Assembly (NCBI GenBank): GCA_014084085.1 | Contig: NPFB01000005.1 | Location: 588,707-652,706, forward strand | DNA length: 64,000 nt | From: Hondaea fermentalgiana | Taxonomy: Eukaryota; Sar; Bigyra; Thraustochytrida; Thraustochytriidae | Direction: 5' to 3' | Part shown: positions 18,213-27,834 of the stretch, one piece after another | Layout: every line of letters starts with the position of its first letter | How positions within the stretch are numbered: position 1 is the stretch's first letter | Notes under the pieces: generated by a model | What the model was told of the DNA's origin: nothing | Seen by the model: the letters and a program-made list of their open reading frames with translations, nothing else | Database searches by the model: none | Translations under genes and position numbers: made by a program

Positions 18213-19532
18213 TTAGTCAGCTTTGAGGTAGTTTGATGGTGCCATACCAGATCTGCCATTAACGGAGCATTTCCACCAGTTCGCGTCGCTCTTATCCAAA
18301 ACCGTGATTCGGTCGTTGGCCTTGAAGGAAAGTTCGTCGGCCTGCGCAGCATTATAATCATACATGGCCAGCGCCGTGTCGTTGCGTGCGGGAGCAGGTG
18401 CTCGCGCAGGGCGAGGTGGCATGGTTGCCATTGATCGCGATGAGCTTGCGCTCTGGAAGGGATTTTGCGACGACTGCCCAGACACGCTTTGCGCAAGCGG
18501 AATGTGCTGCGAAGAGGGTTGCTCAATCTTGGCCACGGGCACCTGGCTTCCCTGTTGCTGCTGGTACTGAAAGGGTGCTGCATTAGAAAAGGGAGAAGCG
18601 CCCTGTCCGGCTTGAGAAGGATTGGACGAGGGAGGTGCCGGCACAGACGCAGGGGCGGGCATCTCCCATGAGGTCTCGTTGGTGGCGGTGTTATGGTAGT
18701 AAGGCTTACCGTCCGCTGTAAAAACGCGTCGCCAATTGGGAGGGAGATCCGATACTGGAGCAGCGCTCTGCACGCTGGGCGGGTTGCTAGCAACGGAGGA
18801 CGCGCCCGTGGGAAAGCTCGAGTTTGTAGATGACCCGCTCATACGTTCGAGGGCAGCGTAGTCGCCCTTGCGGTCGTGGATTGCGTAGAGTTCACGATGC
18901 AGGGTGTCGACTTGAAGAGGTGGACGAATTTCGCCCATCAGAATGCGCTCAGCTGTGGCCGATTGGTCACTGTAGTACTTGATGTTGTCCTTGGATCGCG
19001 ACACGAGCAGCGCGCCCTCGAGTGTGAACCCGATGAAGAGGCCCTGCGCCTTGCTGTACGAGTAGGCCGCGACGACCTTTTTGTTGGCGGAGATGCCGGC
19101 GTGAGCCTCGATCTCGCGGCCAACAGGACCGGCTGCAAGAGCAACATTTCCGCCAAGCGTGACCTGACCCTTGCCCATGAAGGCGCGAACGGCCGTTTTG
19201 GTGTTGAGAATAATGAGAGAATCGATCTTCTCGGCGCCAAAGACGAAACCACCGCCGAGACCACCGACGGTGACGGACGCCGGGCCACTCCAGCGCCATC
19301 CCCGGGGCGAGTTCGGGTCCTTGACCTTGGCGATAACGCAGCCTCCTCCAACGTTGCCGCCCAACATGAACATTCCGGCCTTGAAGATGGTGATGAAGGC
19401 AATGCCCTCGCAGTGCCGTAAGAGCGTCGCGGGGATCTGCTTATCCGCCTTGACGTACTTGGGGTTCACCATGTCATTGAGCATCCGGATGCATTTGTCC
19501 GTGTACCCTTCGAGCGAGAATCGCTTCGACAT
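18213..19532 (-). CDS. SYLF-WW-SH3 protein (Ysc84/SH3YL1-like)
   Basis: A 439-residue protein. Residues 1-230 form a SYLF (DUF500) domain, with the glycine-rich signatures GGNVGGGCVIAKVKD, VGGLGGGFVFGAEK and AGPVGREIEAHAG. A WW domain follows at about 257-290 (LPPNWRRVF..YYHN..TSWEMP), then a Pro/Gln/Ser linker and a C-terminal SH3 domain at 384-439 (ALAMYDYNA, WWKC, SNYL). In Ysc84/Lsb3 and SH3YL1 the SYLF domain binds phosphoinositides and actin and the SH3 domain binds Pro-rich endocytic partners. So a role at actin patches or in endocytosis or membrane ruffling is likely. The WW domain is an addition to the SYLF-SH3 pair. The ATG at 19532 has A at -3 and opens directly into the SYLF domain. 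Divergent from the small two-exon membrane-protein gene. Confidence 0.9.
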   Translation of the reverse strand: MSKRFSLEGYTDKCIRMLNDMVNPKYVKADKQIPATLLRHCEGIAFITIFKAGMFMLGGNVGGGCVIAKVKDPNSPRGWRWSGPASVTVGGLGGGFVFGAEKIDSLIILNTKTAVRAFMGKGQVTLGGNVALAAGPVGREIEAHAGISANKKVVAAYSYSKAQGLFIGFTLEGALLVSRSKDNIKYYSDQSATAERILMGEIRPPLQVDTLHRELYAIHDRKGDYAALERMSGSSTNSSFPTGASSVASNPPSVQSAAPVSDLPPNWRRVFTADGKPYYHNTATNETSWEMPAPASVPAPPSSNPSQAGQGASPFSNAAPFQYQQQQGSQVPVAKIEQPSSQHIPLAQSVSGQSSQNPFQSASSSRSMATMPPRPARAPAPARNDTALAMYDYNAAQADELSFKANDRITVLDKSDANWWKCSVNGRSGMAPSNYLKAD

Positions 19533-20836
19533 CTTGGCAGCTCCGGCTTGTATGTGCTCCCGGTCCTCGCTTCCTCGTCCGGCGGCGTGCGATTGGGATT
19601 TGCTTGCCTGCTTGCTTGCTTGCTTGCTTGCTTGCTGGCTCGCTGGCTGGCTGGCTGTCTGTCTGACTCGCCGAGAGCGCGCTGTCTTCTCTCCCGGAAA
19701 GAGTGGGAGCCGTCGCCGCCAGACACACGGTCGGCCTCGCTCCGCTGTCTGCCTGAGAGAGAGTGTCGAGTCGCTGGCTTCTCGCTTCTTTCTTCTCCTC
19801 GACTTCGGTCCGGGACCTCCGCTCGGCTCTGCCAGCTGCTGCTCGCCGCGTCGATGCGACCGGCGGCAGGAGGAGCTGCGTCTCCGTCTCCGTGCCCGCC
19901 CGCTCGCCGCCGTCCTCCTCGTGCTCGTGCTCGCCCTCGCCCTGGGAATGGACTCTGCCTGTCAGGGCGTCGCGGCCGCGAGCAAGGCCGGCCGGCCGCC
20001 GCTCAGCCCGGCTGGTTCAGCCTCTCCGCCGCCGGGAAGGGGGCAGCGGAGGCCGGGCGCCGCTGCTGCCGCTGCTGGCGGAGGGGGAGCGCTCTGGCAG
20101 CGAGCTCGCGTCGGCGCAGGCGTCCGCGCGGCCGTGCGTGGCCCTGCTGGGCGCCGGCTCGGGCTTCGTGCGGCGGCGCTCGGTGGGCCAATCTCGTTGG
20201 GATCTTTGCGCAGCTTCGATTTTATTTCGTTTTATTTTATTTTGTTTCGTTTTGTTTTATTGCTGTGTTTTGTGGAAAGAGACCTATGGGAGAGGTTGGG
20301 GAAAGAAGAGACTTATAAAGGAGGCCTACACCGCGGCCTCACGGGGGTTCGGGCAGTGGCGGGCTAATTTGCTACCTTACGTCGCCCGCATGCTGCCTGG
20401 AATGCCCCCCACACGGGCGGGTAAAATAAAGCGGGAGGGGGGCGGATTACAGTCTTTAGGGCGCGTGGAGAGATGCGGAGTACCCCCAAAATGGAGGATT
20501 TGCGAGGCTGCGAAAACACGCGGAAAAATTGATACTGGGGGGCAGGCAGGAAGAGACGCGTGCAAGCGGGTCGAAGCTTGGCTGCAGAGCAAGTTTTCGC
20601 TGCACGAGGCGAGACACGGCCGCGCGCTCTACCGCCGCCCGCGCACGCGCATCGAGCCCGCCGGACGCCCGCGCGCCTTCGACGCTCGCGCCGCATCCGC
20701 TTTCCGCGCCCCTCCCTCCCTCGCTCGCCCCACCGCAAACGCCGCCCGTGGCTGCGGCGCGCGCGCGGAGAGAGGAAGCACCGCGACCAACTTGATACTT
20801 GAGGCTGCGCTTGTGCAGTGCAAGAGGTCGAAGAAG
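19533..20836. other. Divergent intergenic region, CTTG microsatellite and T-rich tract
   Basis: 1.3 kb shared upstream of the SYLF gene and the small membrane-protein gene. It holds a CTTG/CTGG tetranucleotide repeat (19601-19665), GC-rich low-complexity sequence, and a T-rich TTTTATTTCG-type tract at about 20219-20275. Open frames across it are low-complexity and lack domains; no gene is called. Confidence 0.55.
19601..19665. repeat. CTTG/CTGG/CTGT tetranucleotide microsatellite
   Basis: About eight CTTG units followed by CTGG and CTGT units, directly readable. It lies about 70 bp upstream of the SYLF-gene start codon, probably in its 5' UTR or promoter. Confidence 0.9.
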
Positions 20837-21192
20837 ATGGCGGGCCTGCTCTACTACACGCTCGGACTGAACGGCCGTAGGTACCTTCAGATCTGCCTGG
20901 TGATCTTCTTCACCGTGCTCGCCTTCGCCGTGGCTGATTACATCATCCAGACTGCCTTTGTGAGTTTCGGGACATCTTCGCTTCATGTTTGGTCAAGAAC
21001 GCTATTCAGACTGACAATGACAACCGCATGCTTGCTCGCTTGTTTTCTTACGACCAAACAACACAGATCACGCTGGCCGGAATCTTTCTCATGCTTCTCA
21101 TCGTCGACTACATGTTTCTCGATGAGCCGCAATTCAAGTTTGATCCTGACTATGCGAACTGGGCACGGCAAACGACGCCAGCTCATTTTTAA
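20837..21192 (+). CDS. Small 82-residue protein with two membrane helices (two exons), unknown
   Basis: Exon 1 is 20837-20959 (41 codons) and exon 2 is 21067-21192, joined in phase 0 across a 107-bp intron with GTGAGT donor and ACACAG acceptor. The product is 82 residues. Two hydrophobic stretches, LQICLVIFFTVLAFAVADY and ITLAGIFLMLLIVDYMFL, make a probable hairpin of membrane helices with a short acidic/aromatic C-terminal tail (FDPDYANWARQTTPAHF). The ATG sits in an ideal context (AAGATGG). Splicing joins the two hydrophobic blocks without a break, which supports the model over either unspliced frame. No family is recognised; small subunits of membrane complexes (respiratory, V-ATPase, ER) have this shape. 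It converges on the FERM gene with 229 bp between stops. Confidence 0.72.
20960..21066 (+). other. Intron of the small membrane-protein gene
   Basis: 107 bp, GTGAGT..ACACAG, phase 0. Reading through it would add a non-hydrophobic segment and shift away from the second hydrophobic block. Confidence 0.75.
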
Positions 21193-21421
21193 TATGGCCC
21201 GCGTGCTGGGCACACTTCATTTGTTTCCTGCTCATTGCATCGTGTAAACCATGATCATCATCTCATTCTTTGCACAACATTCCTACTATCTTTTTCGAAC
21301 TTTTACTAAAGTCGTCACATCAACCGAGCTTGATCTCTCTCACCTGTTAATTAAAGCTTGACGACCTTGGCAAGCTTCTTGCTCTACATGCGCTTGCGTA
21401 TGTGGGTGCGTGCGCATTCTT

Positions 21422-24400
21422 TCAGACCGAGTACTCGCCGTCATCGGGGGCATTGGGAGGCAGAGCACGAGGAGGCTGCGGCGGGATAAAGGGTTGCGTG
21501 TTCGAGGGCGGCGGCACGCTCGGCGGACGCGGAGCTGGCACACGAGGCTCTGTTGCCTGGGCATTTTCCACTTGCTTTGACGTGTTCTTGTTGTCATTAT
21601 CCCCCCGAGTGTCTTCGTCGTTGTCATCATCGTCTTCGCTTTCGTCCTCATCTGCGCCATAGAGTGCCAGACCCGGGGGCGCCACGCGCGGTGGAAGCGG
21701 CACTGCCGGTGTCCGCTCAGTCTTTTGCGAATCTTCAGGCGATCCTGACTTTTCTTGCACATGAGTTGGTGCCGGGGGCCGCGAGTTACGCCGACTCTGG
21801 CGCCGCGGTCGGTCCCCGGAGGGGGGTCGCAGGATCACCGTCGTTTTCGTCACCTCTGTGACTTGCATATCGAACCCTGGAGGCGGTACTGGCGGCGGAG
21901 GCGGATTCTCTGGTGGCGGCGCCGGTAATGAAGATATGGAATCCAGACCAGGCGGGGGTGGTACCGATTCGCGACGAGCTCGAGAACCCAGCTGCGGTGA
22001 TCCTGGCGGAGACCCAGCAGGAGATCCCGGTGGCGATGCTGCTGGAGATCCCGGTGGCGATCCTGCTGGAGATCCCGGTGGCGATGCTGCTGGAGATCCG
22101 GGCGGAGACCCTGGTGGCGAGGGCATTGGAGAGATGCCCCTTGGAGAACCCGGAGGGGACTCAGGTGGTGACGGCAGGCTCTCATCTGACACCGCACCAA
22201 TGTTCAATGATGTTTTGCAACGCACCAGAAAGCGGCGAACGTGCGCTTGGATGAAAATAGCTGCAAACTCTTCTTCCATTTCGTCGAATGCACGGCGTGC
22301 AGCATAGCCGCGATACGCTGCTTGGATGCGCACTGCACCAACTTCACGTGCTTCCTCCTCCATTGCGGCGAGTTCTGCATCAATGCGGATGCGCTGCAGA
22401 ACGCCACGTGCATGGGCTTGCAAAAGAACTGCTGCACGTTCCCGCAAAGACTCTTCGCTGTCGTCCGGACGCTCGCTCTCGCCATGCTCATTATTATTGT
22501 TGTCCTCCGTAAGTGGGCCCCGGTCAGGATCTGCGTCTTGCTCGTCTTTGTTCAACGCCTGTCCGTGGTCGGATGACTTTTCGTCATCTGAGATGAGTTC
22601 TTTGGAAGTAGTTCGATGTGATGTTGTGTCGTCGGCCACGTTTCCAGAACCTGATGCGGCTTCAGAACTCGCTTCTTCTTCTTCTTCTTCTTCTTCTTCT
22701 TCTTCTTCTTTTCTCTCGGCTTCTTTCCTCATTGCTTCCTCTCGCAATCGTCTTTCCTCTTCTTCTTTCCTCATCGCTTCCTCTCGCAAACGTCTTTCCT
22801 CTTCTTCTTTCCTCATTGCTTCCTCTCGCAAAAGTCTTTCCTCTTCTTCTTTCCTCCTTGCCTCTTCTCGCAAAAGTCTTTCCTCTTCTTCTTTTCTGTT
22901 TGCTTCTTCTCGCAAAAGTCTTTTCTGTTCTTCTTTTCTGTTTGCTTCTTCTTGCAAAAGCCTCTCCTCTTCTTCTCTTCTCTCTGCCTCCTCTCGCAAA
23001 AGTCTTTCTTCTTCTTCTTTTCTGTTTGCTTCTTCTCGCAAGCGTCTCGCTTCTTCCTCTTCTTCAGCCTGAATCCTGCGATTTTCCTCGTAACGCTCTT
23101 TTTCTTCTTCAAAAAGGCGACGCTCTTCCGCGAAACGGTGACGTTCCTCATCGAAACGAGCTTGCTCCAATTCCAGTTGACGACGTCGGCTATCGCTTTC
23201 TTTTTTCTCCGCCGTATCATCAGCATCCTTGGAGCCCACATTCTCGTTAGTATTGTTTTGAACAGATCTATCTGTGCCCACGCCCGAAGCATGCTCACTG
23301 TGATCATCGTTGTGCTGCTCAGCATGATCATCGACGCTTTGCTCGCCTTGATTCTCGTTGTCTTGCTCGGCATGATTATCGTCACCTTGCTCGCCAAGAT
23401 CATCGTCACTTTGCTCGTCTTGATTATCATCGCTTTGCCCGCGATTGTCTTCATCATCGCTCTGCGTCGAACGGTTCGCCGCAGACTTAAAAGAGGATCC
23501 AGGCTGGGCGCGAAGTGTAGATATTGAACCGTCAGATTCATACGACACGAGATTGCGTCTTTGGGTTGTGGGAGGACTCGCCACGTCCACGAGCGGCCGA
23601 CTTGCAGAGGCGAGAACCTGCGCATATTTCCAGCAGATAATGGCCAAGTCGGTAGCATCCTCGTCTGTGCAGAGAAATTCGACCGAGCCCTCGTTGTTGT
23701 CATCATCACTTGGCCCATCGCTTGACGCGTCAGCCTCGGGGCGGAGAAGATCGAAAGCAATCCATTGAGGATTGTTCGACTTCATGGACCATGATGCGAT
23801 TTCAGTCCACTCCCACGACTCGTCAGTGGGCTCGAAAGAAATGCCGCGTCGGCTTGCAATGAGCGCACCATGAGCCCCACTTGGAGAATTGCCACGATCT
23901 GCGGAGAATCGGTGTTCACCGTAGCGTTTGAGGCCTTCCAAGAGATTGAGGAACTCAGCGGAAGGGTCGATACGACGGCCGCTGAGGCCTTCGTAAGCTG
24001 CAAAAATGTCAGACTCCCAGCGAGAGGGCTTGCGCAAAGGAAGTGCGCTTCGCGGCACGAGCTCGAGCATGTGATCCACCACGAAACCAGACTTATGTAC
24101 GCCCTTGTTATAGGGGCCATATCGTTTCTGCAGCTGAAGCGCAGCAAGGTGCTCAACGAGATGTTCAGGCACCGACAGTCTGCCGGAGAGCACGTCATGC
24201 ACGGCTTGAATGTAACGAAGATTCAAAATGCCAGGGTCACGGGAATGTAACACGCCTTCGACAAAGGTAAGTATACGGAAAAAGAGTTTGTGGCATCGCG
24301 GTGCCCAATGCGACACAGAGTCCTGCTCTGGAATGATAATCTCGCGTCGTTTGCCGTCAACGTTTGCAACAATCGCAAAGTATTGCGCAACGCGCTCGCT

Positions 24401-24716
24401 GTCGATCAGGCCAAGCGCTCTGCCCATGGCTTCGCAAGCATCCTGTGCGATATCTCAAAGCTTTATCGTTAGTTGCTCGTGTTCTCGTCTGTGCGCTTGC
24501 TGGCCGTTTACTTGTAGTCATCCCGCGTTCGTTTTACGGGCCTCACGAAGCTGACTTCGCGCGCGCGAAGGGCTGAGCGATAGGAACCTGGCTGACGATG
24601 GTGGTATGTTTTTTCTTTCCTGTCTCTCCATTCGCCACACGTACCTTGGCTGAAGCGCCCTGCGCTAGGTCGAGCTGCCGGTGGGTCTGGTCCAGCAGAT
24701 AGATCGCCGTGGACAT
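21422..24716 (-). CDS. FERM domain protein with coiled-coil array, IQ motifs and Pro-rich tail (two exons)
   Basis: Exon 1 is 24645-24716 (24 codons, starting MSTAIYLLDQTHRQLDL) and exon 2 is 21422-24442, for 1030 residues. Splicing (GTACGT..CACAG, phase 0, CTAAC about 27 nt before the acceptor) joins ASAK to DACEAMGRALGL and restores a ubiquitin-like F1 lobe; an in-frame TGA just upstream of exon 2 shows that exon needs a partner. F2 and a weak F3 lobe follow (to about residue 280). Then come a QSDDN/EQ-rich region, an Arg/Glu coiled-coil array of near-identical 13-14-residue units (about 471-618), three IQ motifs (about 691-768: AVLLQAHARG, AVRIQAAYRG, AIFIQAHVRR) and a PPGSP repeat tail (about 791-841). 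It looks like a membrane-cytoskeleton linker regulated by calmodulin. No motor domain is present, so it is not a myosin. Confidence 0.85.
22660..23070 (-). repeat. Coding repeat of Glu/Arg-rich coiled-coil units
   Basis: About ten near-identical units of 39-42 nt on the minus strand encode variants of RKEEEERLLREEA within the FERM-IQ gene. A pure GAA (TTC on +) run at about 22675-22715 encodes 14 consecutive Glu. High identity between units suggests recent slippage. Confidence 0.85.
24443..24644 (-). other. Intron of the FERM-IQ gene
   Basis: 202 bp on the minus strand, donor GTACGT at 24644, acceptor CACAG at 24443, branch-point-like CTAAC about 27 nt upstream of the acceptor, phase 0. Confidence 0.75.
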
Positions 24717-25857
24717 GCTTTGGCACCGGCCAGCGCGCTCGTCTTGCTTTCGCAAGCCACTCGACTATGCGAGTCAATTGCCTTTTTGGCGAGTTTTTCG
24801 GAGTTTTGGTGCTTTCGCCTTTAATCTCACCTTGGCAAAAGGGGCTGAGAAGAATACTTTGCTACGACGACTTTCGCGCGTCATGAATTGTGGTGGCTCC
24901 GCTCATCATCGTACGTACTGCAGATTGATCTTTGGGAACGGCAAGTTGCTGATCTGGTTGGTCGGTCAACCTCTACTGTTCGTATTGTTGGATAAGAAAT
25001 GCTCGTAGGCCTAATACCTATTTTACCTCTCCGTGATCATAGAGACCAATTTCTTCATTTTGATAGGCCTGATCCCTCTGATTTGGTTTGATGTGTCCGT
25101 CGATATCTTAGAGTCAACAAGCTTGAAGATAGCGAAGCGCCGTCCGTCTGACAGTCTGTTCCGCCTTCCTATTCTCTCCTTCAAAGACAATCAACCTTGT
25201 TCGCAGACTGCACAACCCACAATTTATCCACTGAAAACCGTTTTTCTTCCCTTTTTTTCCTCTTAATTTACACTTATAATATTTTTTATTCTTACTTTAC
25301 CACTGAGTCAAAGTCCTGCTACCTTGTGAGGAAGATTTCCGCGAGTCAGGCTTCGGCCATTAATTCAGCAGTCTGCGCCACTGCAAACACCTCGTATATA
25401 TACCTTTTAAAAAGCCCAGTGGAGGCCCTCTGCATTCACTGGCAAGCTCACTGCGGCCGCCCATCGCGCTGCAGACAACCATTCTTCGCTAGTCTTCTTC
25501 TCCACGGTACGTTGCGGCCCCGACGCGGCGCGCGCCCTGCGCGGGCGTCTGCGTGCGACCGCTGTCGCGCCCTCCCTCCCCCGCGCGGAGGCTCTCTCTT
25601 CGCGGCGCAGCGGCGGCGCAACAGCAGCAGGATGGAGCTGCCAAGCGTCCGGCGGACGCTTGCGTCCTTGCGTGCGTGCGTGCGTGCGTCCGCTGCTGCC
25701 GCTGCTGCTGCTGCTGCTGGCGACGGATAAGAGCGTGGCCAGCGCTGATATGAAGAAAGGCGTACGCTCGCAGGCTAACACGATCGAATGACTGACTGAC
25801 TGATCTGGACGTAAACGCAGCTTTCGTACTCGCACACGTGCACCTCCTCAAAGAACA
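24717..25857. other. Divergent intergenic region, partly AT-rich
   Basis: 1.1 kb between the FERM and COX6A start codons. The stretch 24780-25400 is visibly richer in A+T than the rest of the window. The part from 25450 is GC-rich, with GTGC and CTG repeats (25670-25722) and TGAC repeats (25791-25803) close to the COX6A start. No ATG-initiated frame with a domain was found; a 5' UTR exon of COX6A is possible. Confidence 0.5.
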
Positions 25858-26325
25858 ATGTCGGCCGGTCTTTTCTCCGCGGCGACCCGCGCTGGCGTCG
25901 CCCGCAACGCCATGACCCGTGTTGCCCGCCGCAACTTCTCCGCCGAGTCGCACCAGGCGCACCACGAGGCCACCATGAAGCAGTGGGAGAAGGTCACCAA
26001 GATGGCCATTCCCCTCATTGGTGTGCTTGCCGCCGCTAACTTCTTCCTGCACATGTCGCACGGCCACCACGAGGCCCCCGAGAAGAAGTACACGTACCAG
26101 AGCATTGTCCACAAGAAGTTCCCGTGGAGCGAGTGCCCCCGTAAGTTTGCCTTCTTTTTCTCTCTCTCTGGTCTGGCCAAAGGTTTCTTTTGCCGCAGCA
26201 AACCTGCTTACTGACGAGATTAACGCTTTCCCCTTTTGCCCCTCCCGCCCCTATAATATCTTGCAATCACAGAGTGCGGCTTCTTCGAGACCGAGTGCTG
26301 GGCCAAGTGCCGCGCTGAGAAGTAA
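25858..26325 (+). CDS. COX6A: Cytochrome c oxidase subunit 6A, mitochondrial (two exons)
   Basis: Exon 1 is 25858-26140 and exon 2 is 26273-26325, giving 111 residues; the 132-bp intron (GTAAGT..TCACAG) splits a Gln codon. Residues 1-28 form a mitochondrial targeting peptide, rich in Arg, Ala and Ser without acids (FSAATRAGVARNAMTRVARRN). The mature part has the COX6A hallmarks: the motif MKQWEKVTKMAIP leading into a single membrane helix, a His-rich HGHHEAPEK segment in the intermembrane space, then the FPW motif (HKKFPWSEC). It is a nuclear-encoded accessory subunit of respiratory complex IV. Odd point: the spliced C terminus has four cysteines (CPQC and CWAKC), absent from the animal and plant proteins I know. 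Start context ACAATG is good. Confidence 0.88.
26141..26272 (+). other. Intron of COX6A
   Basis: 132 bp, GTAAGT..TCACAG, phase 1, with a possible CTGAC branch site. Without splicing, the frame runs into intronic sequence and a TGA at 26213-26215. Confidence 0.85.
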
Positions 26326-26472
26326 AAGCCTTTGCCCACCTTTCTTTCTCAAAGTTTACGAGCAAAATATCGATAAACAAATCTTGTAGGTCTTTGGCAT
26401 TTCTCATCAGTCCTTTTTGTTTCAACGCAAGCAGTCGGATCAATCGTTCAATCATTCAAGGGATGATCATCA

Positions 26473-27318
26473 TTATGTTTGTTGTTCTTCAGATACACAA
26501 TATCGGGCGCACCCGCCCCCGCTCACAAGTCGGAGCGCACCGTTATACCGCAAGACCTGGAGCGCGCTCTTCATGACGTTCAGGTCCACGCCTTCGCGGC
26601 CTGCTTGCGCGAAAACGTCTTCTCGCGACACAAACTGGACTCCGCGCGTCTCTTCGAGCTCTTGGTCTCGCCACTGCAAAACTTGGTCTCGGACGCTCAC
26701 GCTCTGCTTTCCGCGAGGAATAGCAAGTGTCTCTCGTTTGTAGGCGAAGGCAGCGTTGACCACGCTCACCGCGGCTTCTACCTTTTCCACAGTGAGCCTG
26801 CCGCGCATGTACTTGGGCACGGCAGCGAGCTGCTCCTTGGACGGCGCGGACACTTGCACTTCGCCAGTCTCTGCGTCCACGACCGTGCCGCACATTTCTG
26901 GGCCCTTGGCACTTCCTTCCTCGCCTTCACTCTCGCCGTTGTCATCCTGCGGGTCCACGTCGTCGTCGGCCCCCAGGTGGTGGTCCTCGTCCCGGTCCCC
27001 CTCGTTTTCGCTGGCCGCGGGGTCGGGCTTGTACGTGCGCCTGAGCTCCTCTGCGCGCTCGGCCTGCGCTGCCAGTTCTGCTGCGAGCGCCTGGGCCTCT
27101 TCTGCGAGCTCCAGCTCCGCGTCTACGTTGTCCTCGAGCCTGGCCAGGCGCGCCTCGACGCCGTCCACCGCGCCCGCGAGGCGTTGCAGCGCCGCGGGTT
27201 GGGCGTCCGCCCCGGCCAGCAGGCACAGCGCCTGCAGCTCGCCGACCTCGCGCGCCAGCCGCGTCGCCACGGCCTCGAACGCCTCGCTGGCCACGCGCGC
27301 CTCGCCCAAGAGGCTCAT
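26473..27318 (-). CDS. SKA1: SKA1, spindle and kinetochore-associated protein 1
   Basis: A 281-residue protein. Residues 1-105 are a strong Ala/Glu/Leu coiled coil, the part that in the SKA complex assembles with SKA2 and SKA3. An acidic disordered linker covers about 108-150. Residues 160-281 match the SKA1 microtubule-binding winged-helix domain, with the diagnostic VPKYMRGRLTVEKV motif and later SVRDQVLQWRDQE and LRYNGALRLV. The complex couples kinetochores to depolymerising microtubules during mitosis. The ATG at 27318 has A at -3; the frame is open further upstream with no ATG. It shares a 516-bp promoter region with the NSF-N/SKP1/b5 gene and is convergent with COX6A. Length is close to animal SKA1 (about 255). 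Confidence 0.87.
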   Translation of the reverse strand: MSLLGEARVASEAFEAVATRLAREVGELQALCLLAGADAQPAALQRLAGAVDGVEARLARLEDNVDAELELAEEAQALAAELAAQAERAEELRRTYKPDPAASENEGDRDEDHHLGADDDVDPQDDNGESEGEEGSAKGPEMCGTVVDAETGEVQVSAPSKEQLAAVPKYMRGRLTVEKVEAAVSVVNAAFAYKRETLAIPRGKQSVSVRDQVLQWRDQELEETRGVQFVSREDVFAQAGREGVDLNVMKSALQVLRYNGALRLVSGGGCARYCVSEEQQT

Positions 27319-27834
27319 CCTCGCGCGCCCTCGCCTCGCGCGCCGGCGGTTATCGAGTTCTGCGCCCCGGGTCGTCGAGGTGATGCAATTCTGCCATGGT
27401 CGCCTTCGACGAGTCCTCGCGAAAGCCAGACAAGCGCAGCAGCCCACGCAAGCTACGAGGTCGCCAAGCCCAATCGTGGCCGGGCGGGCAAGAACAGCCT
27501 CGACCGCCGCCCAGAAACACAAGTTCTGCGACCCCGGTCGTCGAGGTGCTTCATTCTGCCACCAATGGCCAGTAATGAGTTAGATGGTCACCTTCGACGT
27601 CCTTGTGAGCCTAGAGTAGCCCAGTATACGCGAGCTATACGAGGTCTGTCTATTCTAGGTCACCAATCCCGATCGTCGCCGTCGCCGCGAGCAAAACCAG
27701 CATCGAGCGCCGCCCAGACCGCGCTTGCTACGCGACGCGACGCAGGGACCCGGTCCCCGCCCGCCAACGCGACTCGAGGCGAGACGTTCGCTGGTGAGGC
27801 TCCCTTGCCCACTTATCCTTTGGGGAGGAGAAAG
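27319..27834. promoter_or_regulatory. Divergent intergenic region containing a diverged direct duplication
   Basis: 516 bp between SKA1 and the NSF-N/SKP1/b5 gene. Two diverged copies of one segment are visible, starting at about 27358 and 27524, both opening with TTCTGCG and containing GGTCGTCGAGGTG, then a CCTTCGACG word and, later, CCGCCCAGA. No gene. Confidence 0.55.

Noticed and set aside
19171..20367. 398-codon + strand frame over the SYLF gene start and its upstream region
   Set aside because: It is partly antisense to the SYLF gene and partly repeat-encoded Cys/Leu/Ala sequence.
21990..22140. CRISPR-like regular repeats (GGAGATCCCGGTGGCGA units)
   Set aside because: The units are in frame inside the FERM-IQ gene and encode the PPGSP tail; there are no spacers.
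24709..25266. Two hydrophobic frames (99 and 77 codons) in the AT-rich part of the FERM/COX6A interval
   Set aside because: Both begin at GTG, not ATG; AT-rich DNA commonly encodes hydrophobic runs by chance.
26479..27834. 452-codon N-terminal extension of the NSF-N/SKP1/b5 protein
   Set aside because: It is in frame but runs antisense through the whole SKA1 gene, which has a clear domain match. The fusion gene has its own well-placed ATG at 27835.
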